Below are positions 23,772 to 35,188 of a stretch of DNA of 44,677 bases, one piece after another. The translations under genes and the position numbers were made by a program. Every line of letters starts with the position of its first letter. Position 1 is the first letter of the stretch. The DNA is from Saccoglossus kowalevskii (taxonomy: Eukaryota > Hemichordata > Enteropneusta > Harrimaniidae): assembly GCF_000003605.2 (NCBI RefSeq), contig NW_003144421.1, positions 1 to 44,677 of the forward strand, written 5' to 3'. The notes beneath the pieces were generated by a model. It was not told the origin of the DNA and ran no database searches. It saw nothing but the letters and a program-made list of their open reading frames with translations.

Positions 23772-25088
23772 GCTTATGCAAACCATGCTGAATTAGAGCC
23801 ATGTGTATTCCCAATTTGGTATGGAGGCATGTGTACTGCCATGTTTGGATTAGAGGCATGAGTACTCCCATGTTTGCACTAGAGGCATGTGTACTCCCAT
23901 GTTTGGATTGGAGGCATGTGTACTCCTAAATTTGCATTAGAGTCACAAGTACTCCAATGTTTGGATTGGAGGCATGTGTACACCCATGTTTGGATTAGAG
24001 GCATGTGTACTCCTATGTTTTCATTAGAGGCATATGTACTCCCATTTTGAATTAGAGCCATGTTCACTCACATGTTTGGTATAAAAGCATGTGTACTACC
24101 ATGTTTGAATTAGAGCCATGTGCACTCCCATGTTTGGTATAAAGGCATGTGTACTCCCATGTTTGGATGAGAGACATGTGTACTCCCATGTTTGCATTAG
24201 AGGCATGTGTACTCCTATGTTTGCATTAGAGGCTTATGCACTCCCATGTTTGAATTAGAGCCATGTTTATTCCCAGTTTGGTATAGAGGCATGTGTACTC
24301 CCATGTTTGCATTAGAGGCATGTGTACTTCCATGTTTGGATTAAAGGCATGTATACTCCCATGTATCCATTAGAGGCATGTGTTCTCCCATATTTGGAAT
24401 AGAGGCATGTGTACTCCCATGTTTGGATTAGCGGCATGTGTACTCCCATGTTTAGAATAGAGGCATGTGTTCTCCCGTGTTTGGATTAGAGGCATGTGTA
24501 CTCCCATGTTTGGATTAAGGCATGTGTACTCCCATGTTTGGATTAGGGGCATGTGTACTCCCATGTTTGGAATGGAGGCATGTGTACTCCCAGGTTTGGA
24601 TTAGAGGCATATGTACTCCCATGTTTGACCCAAGACATATGTACTCCCATGTTTGGATTAAGGCACGTGTACTCCCATGTTTGGATTAGAGGCATGTGTA
24701 CTCCCATGTTTTGATTATAGGCATATGTACTCCCATATTTGCATAAGAGGCATATGCACTCCCATGTTTGGATTAGAGGCATATGTACTCCCATGTTTAG
24801 ATTAGAGGCATATGCACTCCCATGTTTGGATTAGAGGCATGTGTACTCCCATGTTTGGATTAAGGCATGTGTACTCCCATGTTTCGATTAGAGGCATATG
24901 TACTCCCATGTTTGACCCGAGTCATATGAACTCCCATGTTTGTATTAAGGCATGTGCACTCCCATATTTGGATTAGAGGCATATGTACTCCCATAATTGG
25001 ATTAGTAGCATGTGTACTCCCATGTTTGGATGAGAGACATGTGTACTTCCATGTTTGCATTAGTGGCATTGTACTCCCATGTTTGGAT
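23772..25088 (+). repeat. First right-domain segment
   Basis: Starts with a damaged GCTTATGC monomer, then a GAGTCACAAG module (about 23875-24040) in the right-domain form, marked by TACACCCATG and CCCATTTTGAATT. Then the first GGATTAAGGC (24505, 24655), GACCC (24627, here GACCCAAGAC) and CATAATTGG (24993) monomers. The part from about 24370 resembles 31500-31900 and 34595-34960. Confidence 0.8.
23875..24040 (+). repeat. GAGTCACAAG module, present in both domains
   Basis: Ordered module: GCACTAGAGG, GGATTGG, CTAAATTTGC(or AC)ATTAG, GAGTCACAAG, CCAATG, GGATTGG, TTTTCATTAG. Left copies are near 2180, 7415, 8450, 12290, 13735, 15445, 17035, 17555, 18715 (short), 19670 and 22410. Right copies are here and near 31290, 32675, 34120 and 36080. 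Right copies share TACACCCATG and a one-base-short CCCATTTTGAATT, which the left copies lack. Confidence 0.85.
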
Positions 25089-25560
25089 TAGAGGCATGTG
25101 CACTTCCATGTTTTGGATTAGAGGCATATATACTCCCTTGTTTGGATTAGAGGTATATGTACTCCCATGTTTGGATTAGAGGCATGTGCACTTCTATGTT
25201 TGGATTAGAGGCATATGTACTCCCATGTTTGGATTATAGGCATGTGTACTCCCTTATTTGGATTAGTAGCATGTGTACTCCCTTGTTTGGATGAGAGATA
25301 TGTGTACTCCCATGTTTGCAATAGAGGCATGTGCACTTCCATGTTTGGATTAGAGGCATATGTACTCCCTTGTTTGGATTAGAGGTATATGTACTCCCAT
25401 GTTTGGATTAGAGGCATGTGCACTTCCATGTTTGGATTAGAGGCATATGTACTCCCATGTTTGGATTAGAGGGATGTGTACTCCCATGTTTGAATTAGAT
25501 GCATGTGTACTCCCATGTTTGGATTAGAGGCATATGTACTCCCATGTTTGGATTGGAGGC
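25089..25560 (+). repeat. 232-bp octamer tandem
   Basis: The monomer CCCTTGTTTGG followed by GAGGTATATG occurs at 25135 and again 232 bp (8 monomers) later at 25367, with the intervening order conserved. Equivalent 232-bp pairs are at about 37613/37845 and 42348/42580. Confidence 0.8.
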
Positions 25561-26100
25561 ATGTGTACTCCCGTGTTTGACCCGAGTCATATGTACTCCC
25601 ATGTTTGGATTAGAGGTGTGTGTACTAACATGTTTGCATTAGAGACATGAGTACTCCCATGTTTGGATTAGTAGCATGTGTACTCCCATATTTGGATTAG
25701 TAGCATGTGTACTCCCATGTTTGCATGAGAGACATGTGTACTCCCATGTTTGCATTAGAGGTATGTGTACTCCTATGTTCGCATTAGAGGCTTATGCACT
25801 CCCATGCTTGAATTAGAGCCATGTGTATTCCCTATTTGGCATGGAGGCATGTGTACTGCCATGTTTGCATTAGAGGCATGTGTACTTCCATGTTTGGATT
25901 AAAGGCATATGAACTCCCATGTTTGCATTAGAGTCATGTGTACTCCTATGTTTGCATTAGAGGCTTATGCACTCCCATGCTTGAATTAGAGCCATGTGTA
26001 TTCCCAATTTGTCATGGAGCATGTGTACTGCCATGTTTGCATTAGAGGCATGTGTACTTCCATGTTTGGATTAAAGGCATGTGTACTCCCATGTTTGGAT
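25561..26100 (+). repeat. Satellite monomers preceding tandem G
   Basis: About 18 monomers including GACCCGAG (25574), GTGTGTGTACTAACATG, TATTTGGCATGG and TTTGTCATGGAGCATG types. Same order class as tandem G, less complete. Confidence 0.75.
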
Positions 26101-27060
26101 TAGAGAGGTGTGTTCTACCATGTTTGCATTAAAGGCATGAGTACTCCCATGTCTGGATTAGGGGCATGTGTACTCCCATGCTTGGATTAGAGGCATGTGT
26201 ACTCATATGTTTTTATTAGAGGAATATATACTCCCATGTTTGCACTAGAGGCATGTGTACTCCCATGTTTGGATTAGAGGCATGTGCACTTCCATGTTTG
26301 GATTAGAGGCATATGTACTCCCATGTTTGGATTAGAGGCATGTGTACTCCCATGTTTGGATTAGATGCATGTGTACTCCCATGTTTGGATTAAAGGCATA
26401 TGTACTCCCATGTTTGGATTAGAGGCATGTGTACTCCCGTGTTTGACCCGAGTCATATGTACTCCCATGTTTGGATTAGAGGTGTGTGTACTACCATGTT
26501 TGCATTAGAGACATGAGTACTCCCATGTTTGGATTAGTAGCATGTGTACTCCCATATTTGGTTTAGTAGCATGTGTACTCCCATGTTTGGATGAGAGACA
26601 TGTGTACTCCCATGTTTGCATTAGAGGCATGTGTACTCCTATGTTCGCATTAGAGGCTTATGCACTCCCATGCTTGAATTAGAGCCATGTGTATTCCCTA
26701 TTTGGCATGGAGGCATGTGTACTGCCATGTTTGCATTAGAGGCATGTGTACTTCCATGTTTGGATTAAAGGCATGTGTACTGCCATGTTTGCATTAGAGG
26801 CATGTGTACTTCCATGTTTGGATTAAAGGCATATGTACTCCCATGCTTGAATTAGAGCCATGTGTATTCCCAATTTGGTATGGAGGCATGTGTACTGCCA
26901 TGTTTGGATTAGAGGCATGCGTACTTCCTTGTTTGGATTAAAGGCATGTGTACTCCCATGTTTGGATTAGAGGTGTGTGTAATACCATGTTTGCATTAGA
27001 GACATGAGTACTCCCATATTTGGATTAGTAGCATGTGTACTCCCATATTTGGATTAGTAG
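26101..27060 (+). repeat. 1,041-bp tandem unit G, copy 1
   Basis: The order from GAGAGGTGTGTTCTACC (26101) through TGTCTGGATTAGGGG (26151), GACCCGAG (26442), TTTGGTTTAG (26559) and TTCGCATTAG recurs 1,041 bp downstream (27142 on; 26151/27192 and 26561/27602 checked). Confidence 0.86.
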
Positions 27061-27141
27061 CATGTGTACTCCCATGTTTGCATTAGAGGCATGTGTACTT
27101 CCATGTTTGGATTAAAGGCATGTGTACTCCCATGTTTGGAT

Positions 27142-28101
27142 TAGAGAGGTGTGTTCTACCATGTTTGCATTAAAGGCATGAGTACTCCCATGTCTGGATT
27201 AGGGGCATGTGTACTCCCATGCTTGGATTAGAGGCATGTGTACTCATATGTTTTTATTAGAGGAATATATACTCCCATGTTTGCACTAGAGGCATGTGTA
27301 CTCCCATGTTTGGATTAGAGGCATGTGCACTTCCATGTTTGGATTAGAGGCATATGTACTCCCATGTTTGGATTAGAGGCATGTGTACTCCCATGTTTGG
27401 ATTAGATGCATGTGTACTCCCATGTTTGGATTAGAGGCATATGTACTCCCATGTTTGGATTAGAGGCATGTGTACTCCCGTGTTTGACCCGAGTCATATG
27501 TACTCCCATGTTTGGATTAGAGGTGTGTGTACTACCATGTTTGCATTAGAGACATGAGTACTCCCATGTTTGGATTAGTAGCATGTGTACTCCCATATTT
27601 GGTTTAGTAGCATGTGTACTCCCATGTTTGGATGAGAGACATGTGTACTGCCATGTTTGCATTAGAGGCATGTGTACTCCTATGTTCGCATTAGAGGCTT
27701 ATGGACTCCCATGCTTGAATTAGAGCCATGTGTATTCCCTATTTGGCATGGAGGCATGTGTACTGCCATGTTTGCATTAGAGGCATGTGTACTTCCATGT
27801 TTGGATTAAAGGCATGTGTACTGCCATGTTTGCATTAGAGGCATGTGTACTTCCATGTTTGGATTAAAGGCATATGTACTCCCATGCTTGAATTAGAGCC
27901 ATGTGTATTCCCAATTTGGTATGGAGGCATGTGTACTGCCATGTTTGGATTAGAGGCATGCGTACTTCCTTGTTTGGATTAAAGGCATGTGTACTCCCAT
28001 GTTTGGATTAGAGGTGTGTGTACTACCATGTTTGCATTAGAGACATGAGTACTCCCATATTTGGATTAGTAGCATGTGTACTCCCATATTTGGATTAGTA
28101 G
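27142..28101 (+). repeat. 1,041-bp tandem unit G, copy 2
   Basis: Near-identical to copy 1; differences seen include AGGCATATG at 27434 versus AAGGCATATG in copy 1 and GTACTACC versus GTAATACC near 26969/28022. The sequence 27061-27141 between the copies is more satellite. This copy, not copy 1, continues into the long block shared with 39470-41200. Confidence 0.85.
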
Positions 28102-28740
28102 CATGTGTACTCCCATGTTTGGATGAGAGACATGTGTACTCCCATGTTTGCATTAGAGGCATGTGTACTCCTATGTTTGCATTAGAGGCTTATGCACTCC
28201 CATGCTTGAATTAGATCCATGTGTATTCCCAATTTGTCATGGAGGCATGTGTACTGCCATGTTTGCATTAGAGGCATGTGTACTTTCATGTTTGGATTAA
28301 AGGCATGTGTACTCCCATGTTTGGGTTAGAGAGGTGTGTACTACCATGTTTGCATTAAAGGCATGAGTACTCCCATGTTTGGATTAGGGGCATGTGTACT
28401 CCCATGCTTGGAATAGAGGCATGTGTACTCCTATGTTTCCATTAGAGGAATATGTACTCCCATGTTTGCACAAGAGGCATGTGTACTCCCATGTTTGGAT
28501 TAGAGGCATATGTACTTCCATGTTTGGATTAGAGGCATGAGTACTCCCATGTTTGCATTAGAGGCATATGCACTTCCATGTTTGGATTAGAGGCATGAGT
28601 ACTCCCATGTTTGCATTAGAGGCATGTGTACTCCCATGTTTGGATTAGAGGCATATGTACTCCCATAATTGGATTAGTAGCATGTGTACTCCCATGTTTG
28701 GATGAGAGACATGTGTACTTCCATGTTTGCATTAGAGGCA
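28102..28740 (+). repeat. Right-domain satellite segment, part of the long duplicated block
   Basis: Continues the order copied at 40400-41040 at a constant offset of 12,299 (GCACAAGAGG at 28468 and 40767; GTTGGGATGAG at 28754 and 41053). Confidence 0.8.
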
Positions 28741-29150
28741 TGTGTACTCCCATGTTGGGATGAGAGACATGTGTACTTCCATGTTTGCATTAGAGTCATA
28801 TGTACTCCCTTGTTTGGATTAGAGGTATATGTACTCCCACGTTTGGATTAGAGGCATGTGCACTTCCATGTTTGGATTAGAGGCATATGTACTCCCATGT
28901 TTGGATTAGAGGCATGTGTACTCCCATGTTTGGATGAGAGACATGTGTACTTCCATGTTTGCATTAGAGGCATGTGTACTCCCATGTTGGGATGAGAGAC
29001 ATGTGTACATCCATGTTTGCATTAGAGTCATATGTACTCCCTTGTTTGGATTAGAGGTATATGTACTCCCACGTTTGGATTAGAGGCATGTGCACTTCCA
29101 TGTTTGGATTAGAGGCATATGTACTCCCATGTTTGGATTATTAGGCATGT
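28741..29150 (+). repeat. 232-bp octamer tandem with GTTGGGATGAG marker
   Basis: GTTGGGATGAG occurs at 28754 and at 28986, 232 bp apart, with the CCCACGTTTGG monomer following in both units. A single-copy equivalent is in the duplicate region near 41053, so the octamer was either gained here or lost there. Confidence 0.8.
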
Positions 29151-30250
29151 GTACTCCCATGTTTGGATTAGATGCATGTGTACTCCCATGTTTGGATTAG
29201 AGGCATATGTACTCCCATGTTTGGATTAGAGGCATGTGTACTCCCGTGTTTGACCTGAGTCATATGTACTCCCATGTTTGGATTAGAGGTGTGTGTACTA
29301 CCATGTTTGCATTAGAGACATGAGTACTCCCATGTTTGGATAAGTAGCATGTGTATTCCCATATTTGGATTAGTAGCATGTGTACTCCCATGTTTGGATG
29401 AGAGACATGTGTACTCCCATGTTTGCATTAGAGGCATGTGTACTCCTATGTTCGCATTAGAGGCTTATGCACTCCCATGCTTGAATTAGAGCCATGTGTA
29501 TTCCCTATTTGGCATGGAGGCATGTGTACTGCCATGTTTGCATTAGAGGCATGTGTACTTCCATGTTTGGATTAAAGGCATGTGTACTCCCATGTTTGGA
29601 TTAGAGAGGTGTGTACGACCATGTTTGCATTAAAGGCATGAGTACTCCCATGTTTGGATTAGAGGCATGCGTACTTCCATGTTTGGATTAAAGGCATGTG
29701 TACTCCCATGTTTGGATTAGATGTGTGTGTACTACCATGTTTGCATTAGAGACATGAGTACTCCCATATTTGGATTAGTAGCATGTGTACTCATATATGT
29801 GGATTAGTAGCATGTGTACTCCCATGTTTGCATTAGAGGCATGTGTACTCCCATGTTTGCATTAGATGCATGTGTACTCGTATGTTTGCATTAGAGGATT
29901 ATTCAATCTCATGCTTGAATTAGAGCCATGTGTATTCCCAATTTGGTATGGAGGCATGTGTACTGCCATGTTTGGATTAGAGGCATGCGTACTTCCATGT
30001 TTGGATTAAAGGCATGTGTACTCCTATGTTTGGATTAGAGGTATGTGTACTACCATGTTTGCATTAGAGACATGAGTACTCCCATGTTTGGATTAGTAGC
30101 ATGTGTACTCCAATGTTTGGATGAGAGACATGTGTACTCCCATGTTTGCATTAGAGGCATGCGTACTTCCATGTTTGGATTAAAGGCATGTGTACTCCTA
30201 TGTTTGGATTAGAGGTATGTGTACTACCATGTTTGCATTAGAGACATGAG
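29040..30250 (+). repeat. Block I copy 1 (1.2 kb)
   Basis: Matches 42579-43789 at a constant offset of 13,539, checked at GACCTGAG (29252), GTGTACGACC (29611) and CATATATGTGG (29792). Private variants such as the degraded GATTATTCAATCTCATG monomer near 29896 are present in both. Only a few single-base differences were noticed. Confidence 0.88.
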
Positions 30251-31039
30251 TACTCCCATGTTTGGATTAGTAGCATGTGTACTCCCATGTTTGGATTAGA
30301 GGCATGTGTACTCCCATGTTTGGTATAAAGGCATGTGTACTCCCATGTTTGCATTAGAGGCATATGTACTCCCATGTTTGGATTAAAGGCATATGTACTC
30401 CCATGTTTTGATTGAGGCACGTGTTCTCCCATATTTGGAATAGAGGCATGTGTACTCCCATGTTTTGATTAGATGCATATGTACTCCCATGTTTAGAATA
30501 AGAGGCATGTGTTCTCCCGTGTTTGGATTAGAGGCATGTGTACTCCCATGTTTGGATTAAGGCATGTGTACTCCCAGGTTTGGATTAGAGGCATATGTAC
30601 TCCCATGTTTGACCCGAGTCATATGTACTCCCATGTTTTGATTGAGGCACGTGTACTCCCATGTTTGGATTAGAGGCATGTGTACTCCCATGTTTTGATT
30701 ATAGGCATATGTACTCCCATGTTTGCATAAGAGGCATATGCACTCCCATGTTTGGATTAGAGGCATATGTACTCCCATGTTTAGATGAGAGGCATATGCA
30801 CTCCCGTGTTTGGATTTGAGGCATATGTACTCCCATGTTTAGATGAGAGGCATATGCACTCCCGTGTTTGGATTTGAGGCATATGCACTCCCATGTTTGG
30901 ATTAGAGGCATGTGTACTCCCATGTTTGGATTAAGGCATGTGTACTCCCATGTTTGGATTAGAGGCATGTGTACTCCCATGTGTGGATTAGAGGCATGTG
31001 TACTCCCATGTTTGGATTAGAGGCATATGTACTCCCATG
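30251..31039 (+). repeat. Right-domain segment with 58-bp dimer duplication
   Basis: A dimer of TTAGATGAG and GTGTTTGGATTTGAGG monomers is duplicated in tandem (30781 and 30839, offset 58). The same dimer duplication occurs at 34964 and 35022, while other copies (for example 31877, 32223, 35827) have the dimer once. Contains CACGTG at 30418 and 30648. Confidence 0.82.
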
Positions 31040-31495
31040 TTTGACCCGAGTCATATGAACTCCCATGTTTGTATTTAGGCATGTGCACTCCCATATTTGG
31101 ATTAGAGGCATATGTACTCCCATAATTGGATTAGTAGCATGTGTACTCCCATGTTTGGATGAGAGACATGTGTACTTCCATGTTTGCATTAGTGGCATGT
31201 GTACTCCCATGTTTGGATTAGAGGCATGTGCACTTCCATGTTTTGGATTAGAGGCATATGTACTCCCATGTTTGGATTAGAGGCATGTGCACTCCCATGT
31301 TTGGATTGGAGGCATGTGTACTCCTAAATTTGCATTAGAGTCACAAGTACTCCAATGTTTGGATTGGAGGCATGTGTACACCCATGTTTGGATTGGAGGC
31401 ATGTGTACTCCTATGTTTTCATTAGAGGCATATGTACTCCCATTTTGAATTAGAGCCATGTTCACTCCCATGTTTGGTATAAAAGCATGTGTACT
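31040..31495 (+). repeat. Unit J, copy 1
   Basis: Ordered block from GACCCGAGTCATATGAAC through CATAATTGG, a double-T TTTTGGATT monomer, the GAGTCACAAG module and CCCATTTTGAATT. Recurs at 32424 (offset 1,384) and 33866 (offset 1,442). The 58-bp difference is two monomers. Confidence 0.86.
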
Positions 31496-32423
31496 CCCAT
31501 GTTTGAATTAGATGCATGTGTTCTCCCATGTTTAGAATAGAGGCATGTGTTCTCCCGTGTTTGGATTAGAGGCATGTGTACTCCCATGTTTGGATTAAGG
31601 CATGTGTACTCCCATGTTTGGATTAGAGGCATGTGTACTCCCATGTTTGGAATGGAGGCATGTGTACTCCCAGGTTTGAATTAGAGGCATATGTACTCCC
31701 ATGTTTGACCCGAGTCATATGTACTCCCATGTTTTGATTGAGGCACGTGTACTCAAATGTTTGGATTAGAGGCATGTGTACTCCCATGTTTTGATTATAG
31801 GCATATGTACTCCCATGTTTGCATAAGAGGCATATGCACTCCCATGTTTGGATTAGAGGCATATGTACTCCCATGTTTAGATGAGAGGCATATGCACTCC
31901 CGTGTTTGGATTTGAGGCATATGCACTCCCATGTTTGGATTAGAGGCATGTGTACTCCCATGTTTGGATTAGAGGCATGTGTACTCCCATGTTTGGAATG
32001 GAGGCATGTGTACTCCCAGGTTTGGATTAGAGGCATATGTACTCCCATGTTTGACCCGAGTCATATGTACTCCCATGTTTGGATTAAGGCACGTGTACTC
32101 CCATGTTTGGATTAGAGGCATGTGTACTCCCATGTTTTGATTATAGGCATATGTACTCCCATGTTTGCATAAGAGGCATATGCACTCCCATGTTTGGATT
32201 AGAGGCATATGTACTCCCATGTTTAGATGAGAGGCATATGCACTCCCGTGTTTGGATTTGAGGCATATGCACTCCCATGTTTGGATTAGAGGCATGTGTA
32301 CTCCCATGTTTGGATTAAGGCATGTGTACTCCCATGTTTGGATTAGAGGCATGTGTACTCCCATGTGTGGATTAGATGCATGTGTACTCCCATGTTTGGA
32401 TTAGAGGCATATGTACTCCCATG
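31496..32423 (+). repeat. Right-domain monomers between J copies 1 and 2
   Basis: Two successive runs of GACCCGAG (31707, 32053), CACGTG (31744, 32090), TTTTGATTATAGG, GCATAAGAGG, TTAGATGAG and GGATTTGAGG monomers. The two runs are about 346 bp apart and differ in whether GGATTAG or GGATTAAGG monomers follow. Confidence 0.78.
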
Positions 32424-32879
32424 TTTGACCCGAGTCATATGAACTCCCATGTTTGTATTTAGGCATGTGCACTCCCATATTTGGATTAGAGGCATATGTA
32501 CTCCCATAATTGGATTAGTAGCATGTGTACTCCCATGTTTGGATGAGAGACATGTGTACTTCCATGTTTGCATTAGTGGCATGTGTACTCCCATGTTTGG
32601 ATTAGAGGCATGTGCACTTCCATGTTTTGGATTAGAGGCATATGTACTCCCATGTTTGGATTAGAGGCATGTGCACTCCCATGTTTGGATTGGAGGCATG
32701 TGTACTCCTAAATTTGCATTAGAGTCACAAGTACTCCAATGTTTGGATTGGAGGCATGTGTACACCCATGTTTGGATTGGAGGCATGTGTACTCCTATGT
32801 TTTCATTAGAGGCATATGTACTCCCATTTTGAATTAGAGCCATGTTCACTCCCATGTTTGGTATAAAAGCATGTGTACT
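32424..32879 (+). repeat. Unit J, copy 2
   Basis: Same order as copy 1. After it, this copy keeps about 300 bp (32880-33180, GTATAAAGG, TTATTCCGAG and TGTATCCATTAG monomers) that copy 1 lacks. Copy 1 jumps directly from TTGAATTAGA to a TGCATGTGTTCTCC monomer at about 31507. Confidence 0.85.
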
Positions 32880-33865
32880 CCCATGTTTGAATTAGAGTCA
32901 TGTGCACTCCCATGTTTGGTATAAAGGCATGTGTACTCCCATGTTTGGATGAGAGACATGTGTACTCCCATGTTTGCATAAGAGGCATGTGTACTCCTAT
33001 GTTTGCATTAGAGGCTTATGCACTCCCATGTTTGAATTAGAGCCATGTTTATTCCGAGTTTGGTATAAAGGCATGTGTACTCCCATGTTTGCATTAGAGG
33101 AATGTGTACTCCCATGTTTGGATTAAAGGCATGTATACTCCCATGTATCCATTAGAGGCATGTGTTCTCCCATATTTAGAATAGAGGCATGTGTTCTCCC
33201 GTGTTTGGATTAGAGGCATGTGTACTCCCATGTTTGGATTAAGGCATGTGTACTCCCATGTTTGGATTAGAGGCATGTGTACTCCCATGTTTGGAATGGA
33301 GGCATGTGTACTCCCAGGTTTGGATTAGAGGCATATGTACTCCCATGTTTGACCCGAGTCATATGTACTCCCATGTTTTGATTGAGGCACGTGCACTCCC
33401 ATGTTTGGATTAGAGGCATATGTACTCCCATGTTTAGATGAGAGGCATATGCACTCCCGTGTTTGGATTTGAGGCATATGCACTCCCATGTTTGGATTAG
33501 AGGCATGTGTACTCCCATGTTTGGATTAGAGGCATGTGTACTCCCATGTTTGGAATGGAGGCATGTGTACTCCCAGGTTTGGATTAGAGGCATATGTACT
33601 CCCATGTTTGACCCGAGTCATATGTACTCCCATGTTTGGATTAAGGCACGTGTACTCCCATGTTTGGATTAGAGGCATGTGTACTCCCATGTTTTGATTA
33701 TAGGCATATGTACTCCCATGTTTGCATAAGAGGCATATGCACTCCCATATTTGGATTAGAGGCATATGTACTCCCATGTTTAGATGAGAGGCATATGCAC
33801 TCCCGTGTTTGGATTTGAGGCATATGCACTCCCATGTTTGGATTAGAGGCATATGTACTCCCATG
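32880..33865 (+). repeat. Right-domain monomers between J copies 2 and 3
   Basis: Holds the same kinds of monomers as 31496-32423 plus the retained TTATTCCGAG segment. CACGTG occurs at 33388 (here with GCACTCC after it) and 33647. Confidence 0.78.
33488..33545 (+). repeat. Two exact consensus 29-bp monomers (reference units)
   Basis: Two adjacent monomers, 33488-33516 and 33517-33545, are identical to each other and to the most frequent form. Base content per monomer is 6 A, 10 T, 8 G and 5 C. Neither contains CpG. Each has one GTAC and a CATG near its centre; a second CATG spans the boundary with the next monomer. They serve as the phase reference for all other calls, with monomer starts at ATG. 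Confidence 0.95.
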
Positions 33866-34321
33866 TTTGACCCGAGTCATATGAACTCCCATGTTTGTAT
33901 TTAGGCATGTGCACTCCCATATTTGGATTAGAGGCATATGTACTCCCATAATTGGATTAGTAGCATGTGTACTCCCATGTTTGGATGAGAGACATGTGTA
34001 CTTCCATGTTTGCATTAGTGGCATGTGTACTCCCATGTTTGGATTAGAGGCATGTGCACTTCCATGTTTTGGATTAGAGGCATATGTACTCCCATGTTTG
34101 GATTAGAGGCATGTGCACTCCCATGTTTGGATTGGAGGCATGTGTACTCCTAAATTTGCATTAGAGTCACAAGTACTCCAATGTTTGGATTGGAGGCATG
34201 TGTACACCCATGTTTGGATTGGAGGCATGTGTACTCCTATGTTTTCATTAGAGGCATATGTACTCCCATTTTGAATTAGAGCCATGTTCACTCCCATGTT
34301 TGGTATAAAAGCATGTGTACT
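33866..34321 (+). repeat. Unit J, copy 3
   Basis: Third ordered copy, 1,442 bp after copy 2. It leads into the K series. A fourth trace of its GAGTCACAAG part is at 36064-36258. Confidence 0.85.
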
Positions 34322-34323
34322 CC

Positions 34324-35188
34324 CATGTTTGAATTAGAGTCATGTGCACTCCCATGTTTGGTATAAAGGCATGTGTACTCCCATGTTTGGATGAGAGACA
34401 TGTGTACTCCCATGTTTGCATAAGAGGCATGTGTACTCCTATGTTTGCATTAGAGGGCTTATGCACTCCCATGTTTGAATTAGATCCATGTTTATTCCGA
34501 GTTTGGTATAAAGGCATGTGTACTCCCATGTTTGCATTAGAGGAATGTGTACTCCCATGTTTGGATTAAAGGCATGTATACTCCCATGTATCCATTAGAG
34601 GCATGTGTTCTCCCATATTTGGAATAGAGGCATGTGTACTCCCATGTTTGGATTAGATGCATGTGTTCTCCCATGTTTAGAATAGAGGCATGTGTTCTCC
34701 CGTGTTTGGATTAGAGGCATGTGTACTCCCATGTTTGGATTAAGGCATGTGTACTCCCAGGTTTGGATTAGAGGCATATGTACTCCCATGTTTGACCCGA
34801 GTCATATGTACTCCCATGTTTTGATTGAGGCACGTGTACTCCCATGTTTGGATTAGAGGCATGTGTACTCCCATGTTTTGATTATAGGCATATGTACTCC
34901 CATGTTTGCATAAGAGGCATATGCACTCCCATGTTTGGATTAGAGGCATATGTACTCCCATGTTTAGATGAGAGGCATATGCACTCCCGTGTTTGGATTT
35001 GAGGCATATGTACTCCCATGTTTAGATGAGAGGCATATGCACTCCCGTGTTTGGATTTGAGGCATATGCACTCCCATGTTTGGATTAGAGGCATGTGTAC
35101 TCCCATGTTTGGATTAAGGCATGTGTACTCCCATGTTTGGATTAGATGCATGTGTTCTCCCATGTTTAGAATAGAGGCATGTGTTCTC
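34324..35188 (+). repeat. Unit K, copy 1 (865 bp)
   Basis: Order repeated 865 bp later (34476/35341; 34595/35460). Carries an extra G (GAGGGCTTATG, about 34455) and the 58-bp dimer duplication at 34964-35079. Ends with a TGCATGTGTTCTCC monomer joined to a GTTTGAATTAG monomer at about 35193. Confidence 0.83.

Noticed and set aside
23614-23861. Open frames crossing the N run
   Set aside because: They include 17 unknown residues from N bases and satellite peptide on either side; artefact of translating the gap.
24664-24669. Annotating each CACGTG as a promoter element
   Set aside because: No gene is nearby and repeated occurrence follows from copying of units. Kept only as a structural motif and a testable idea.
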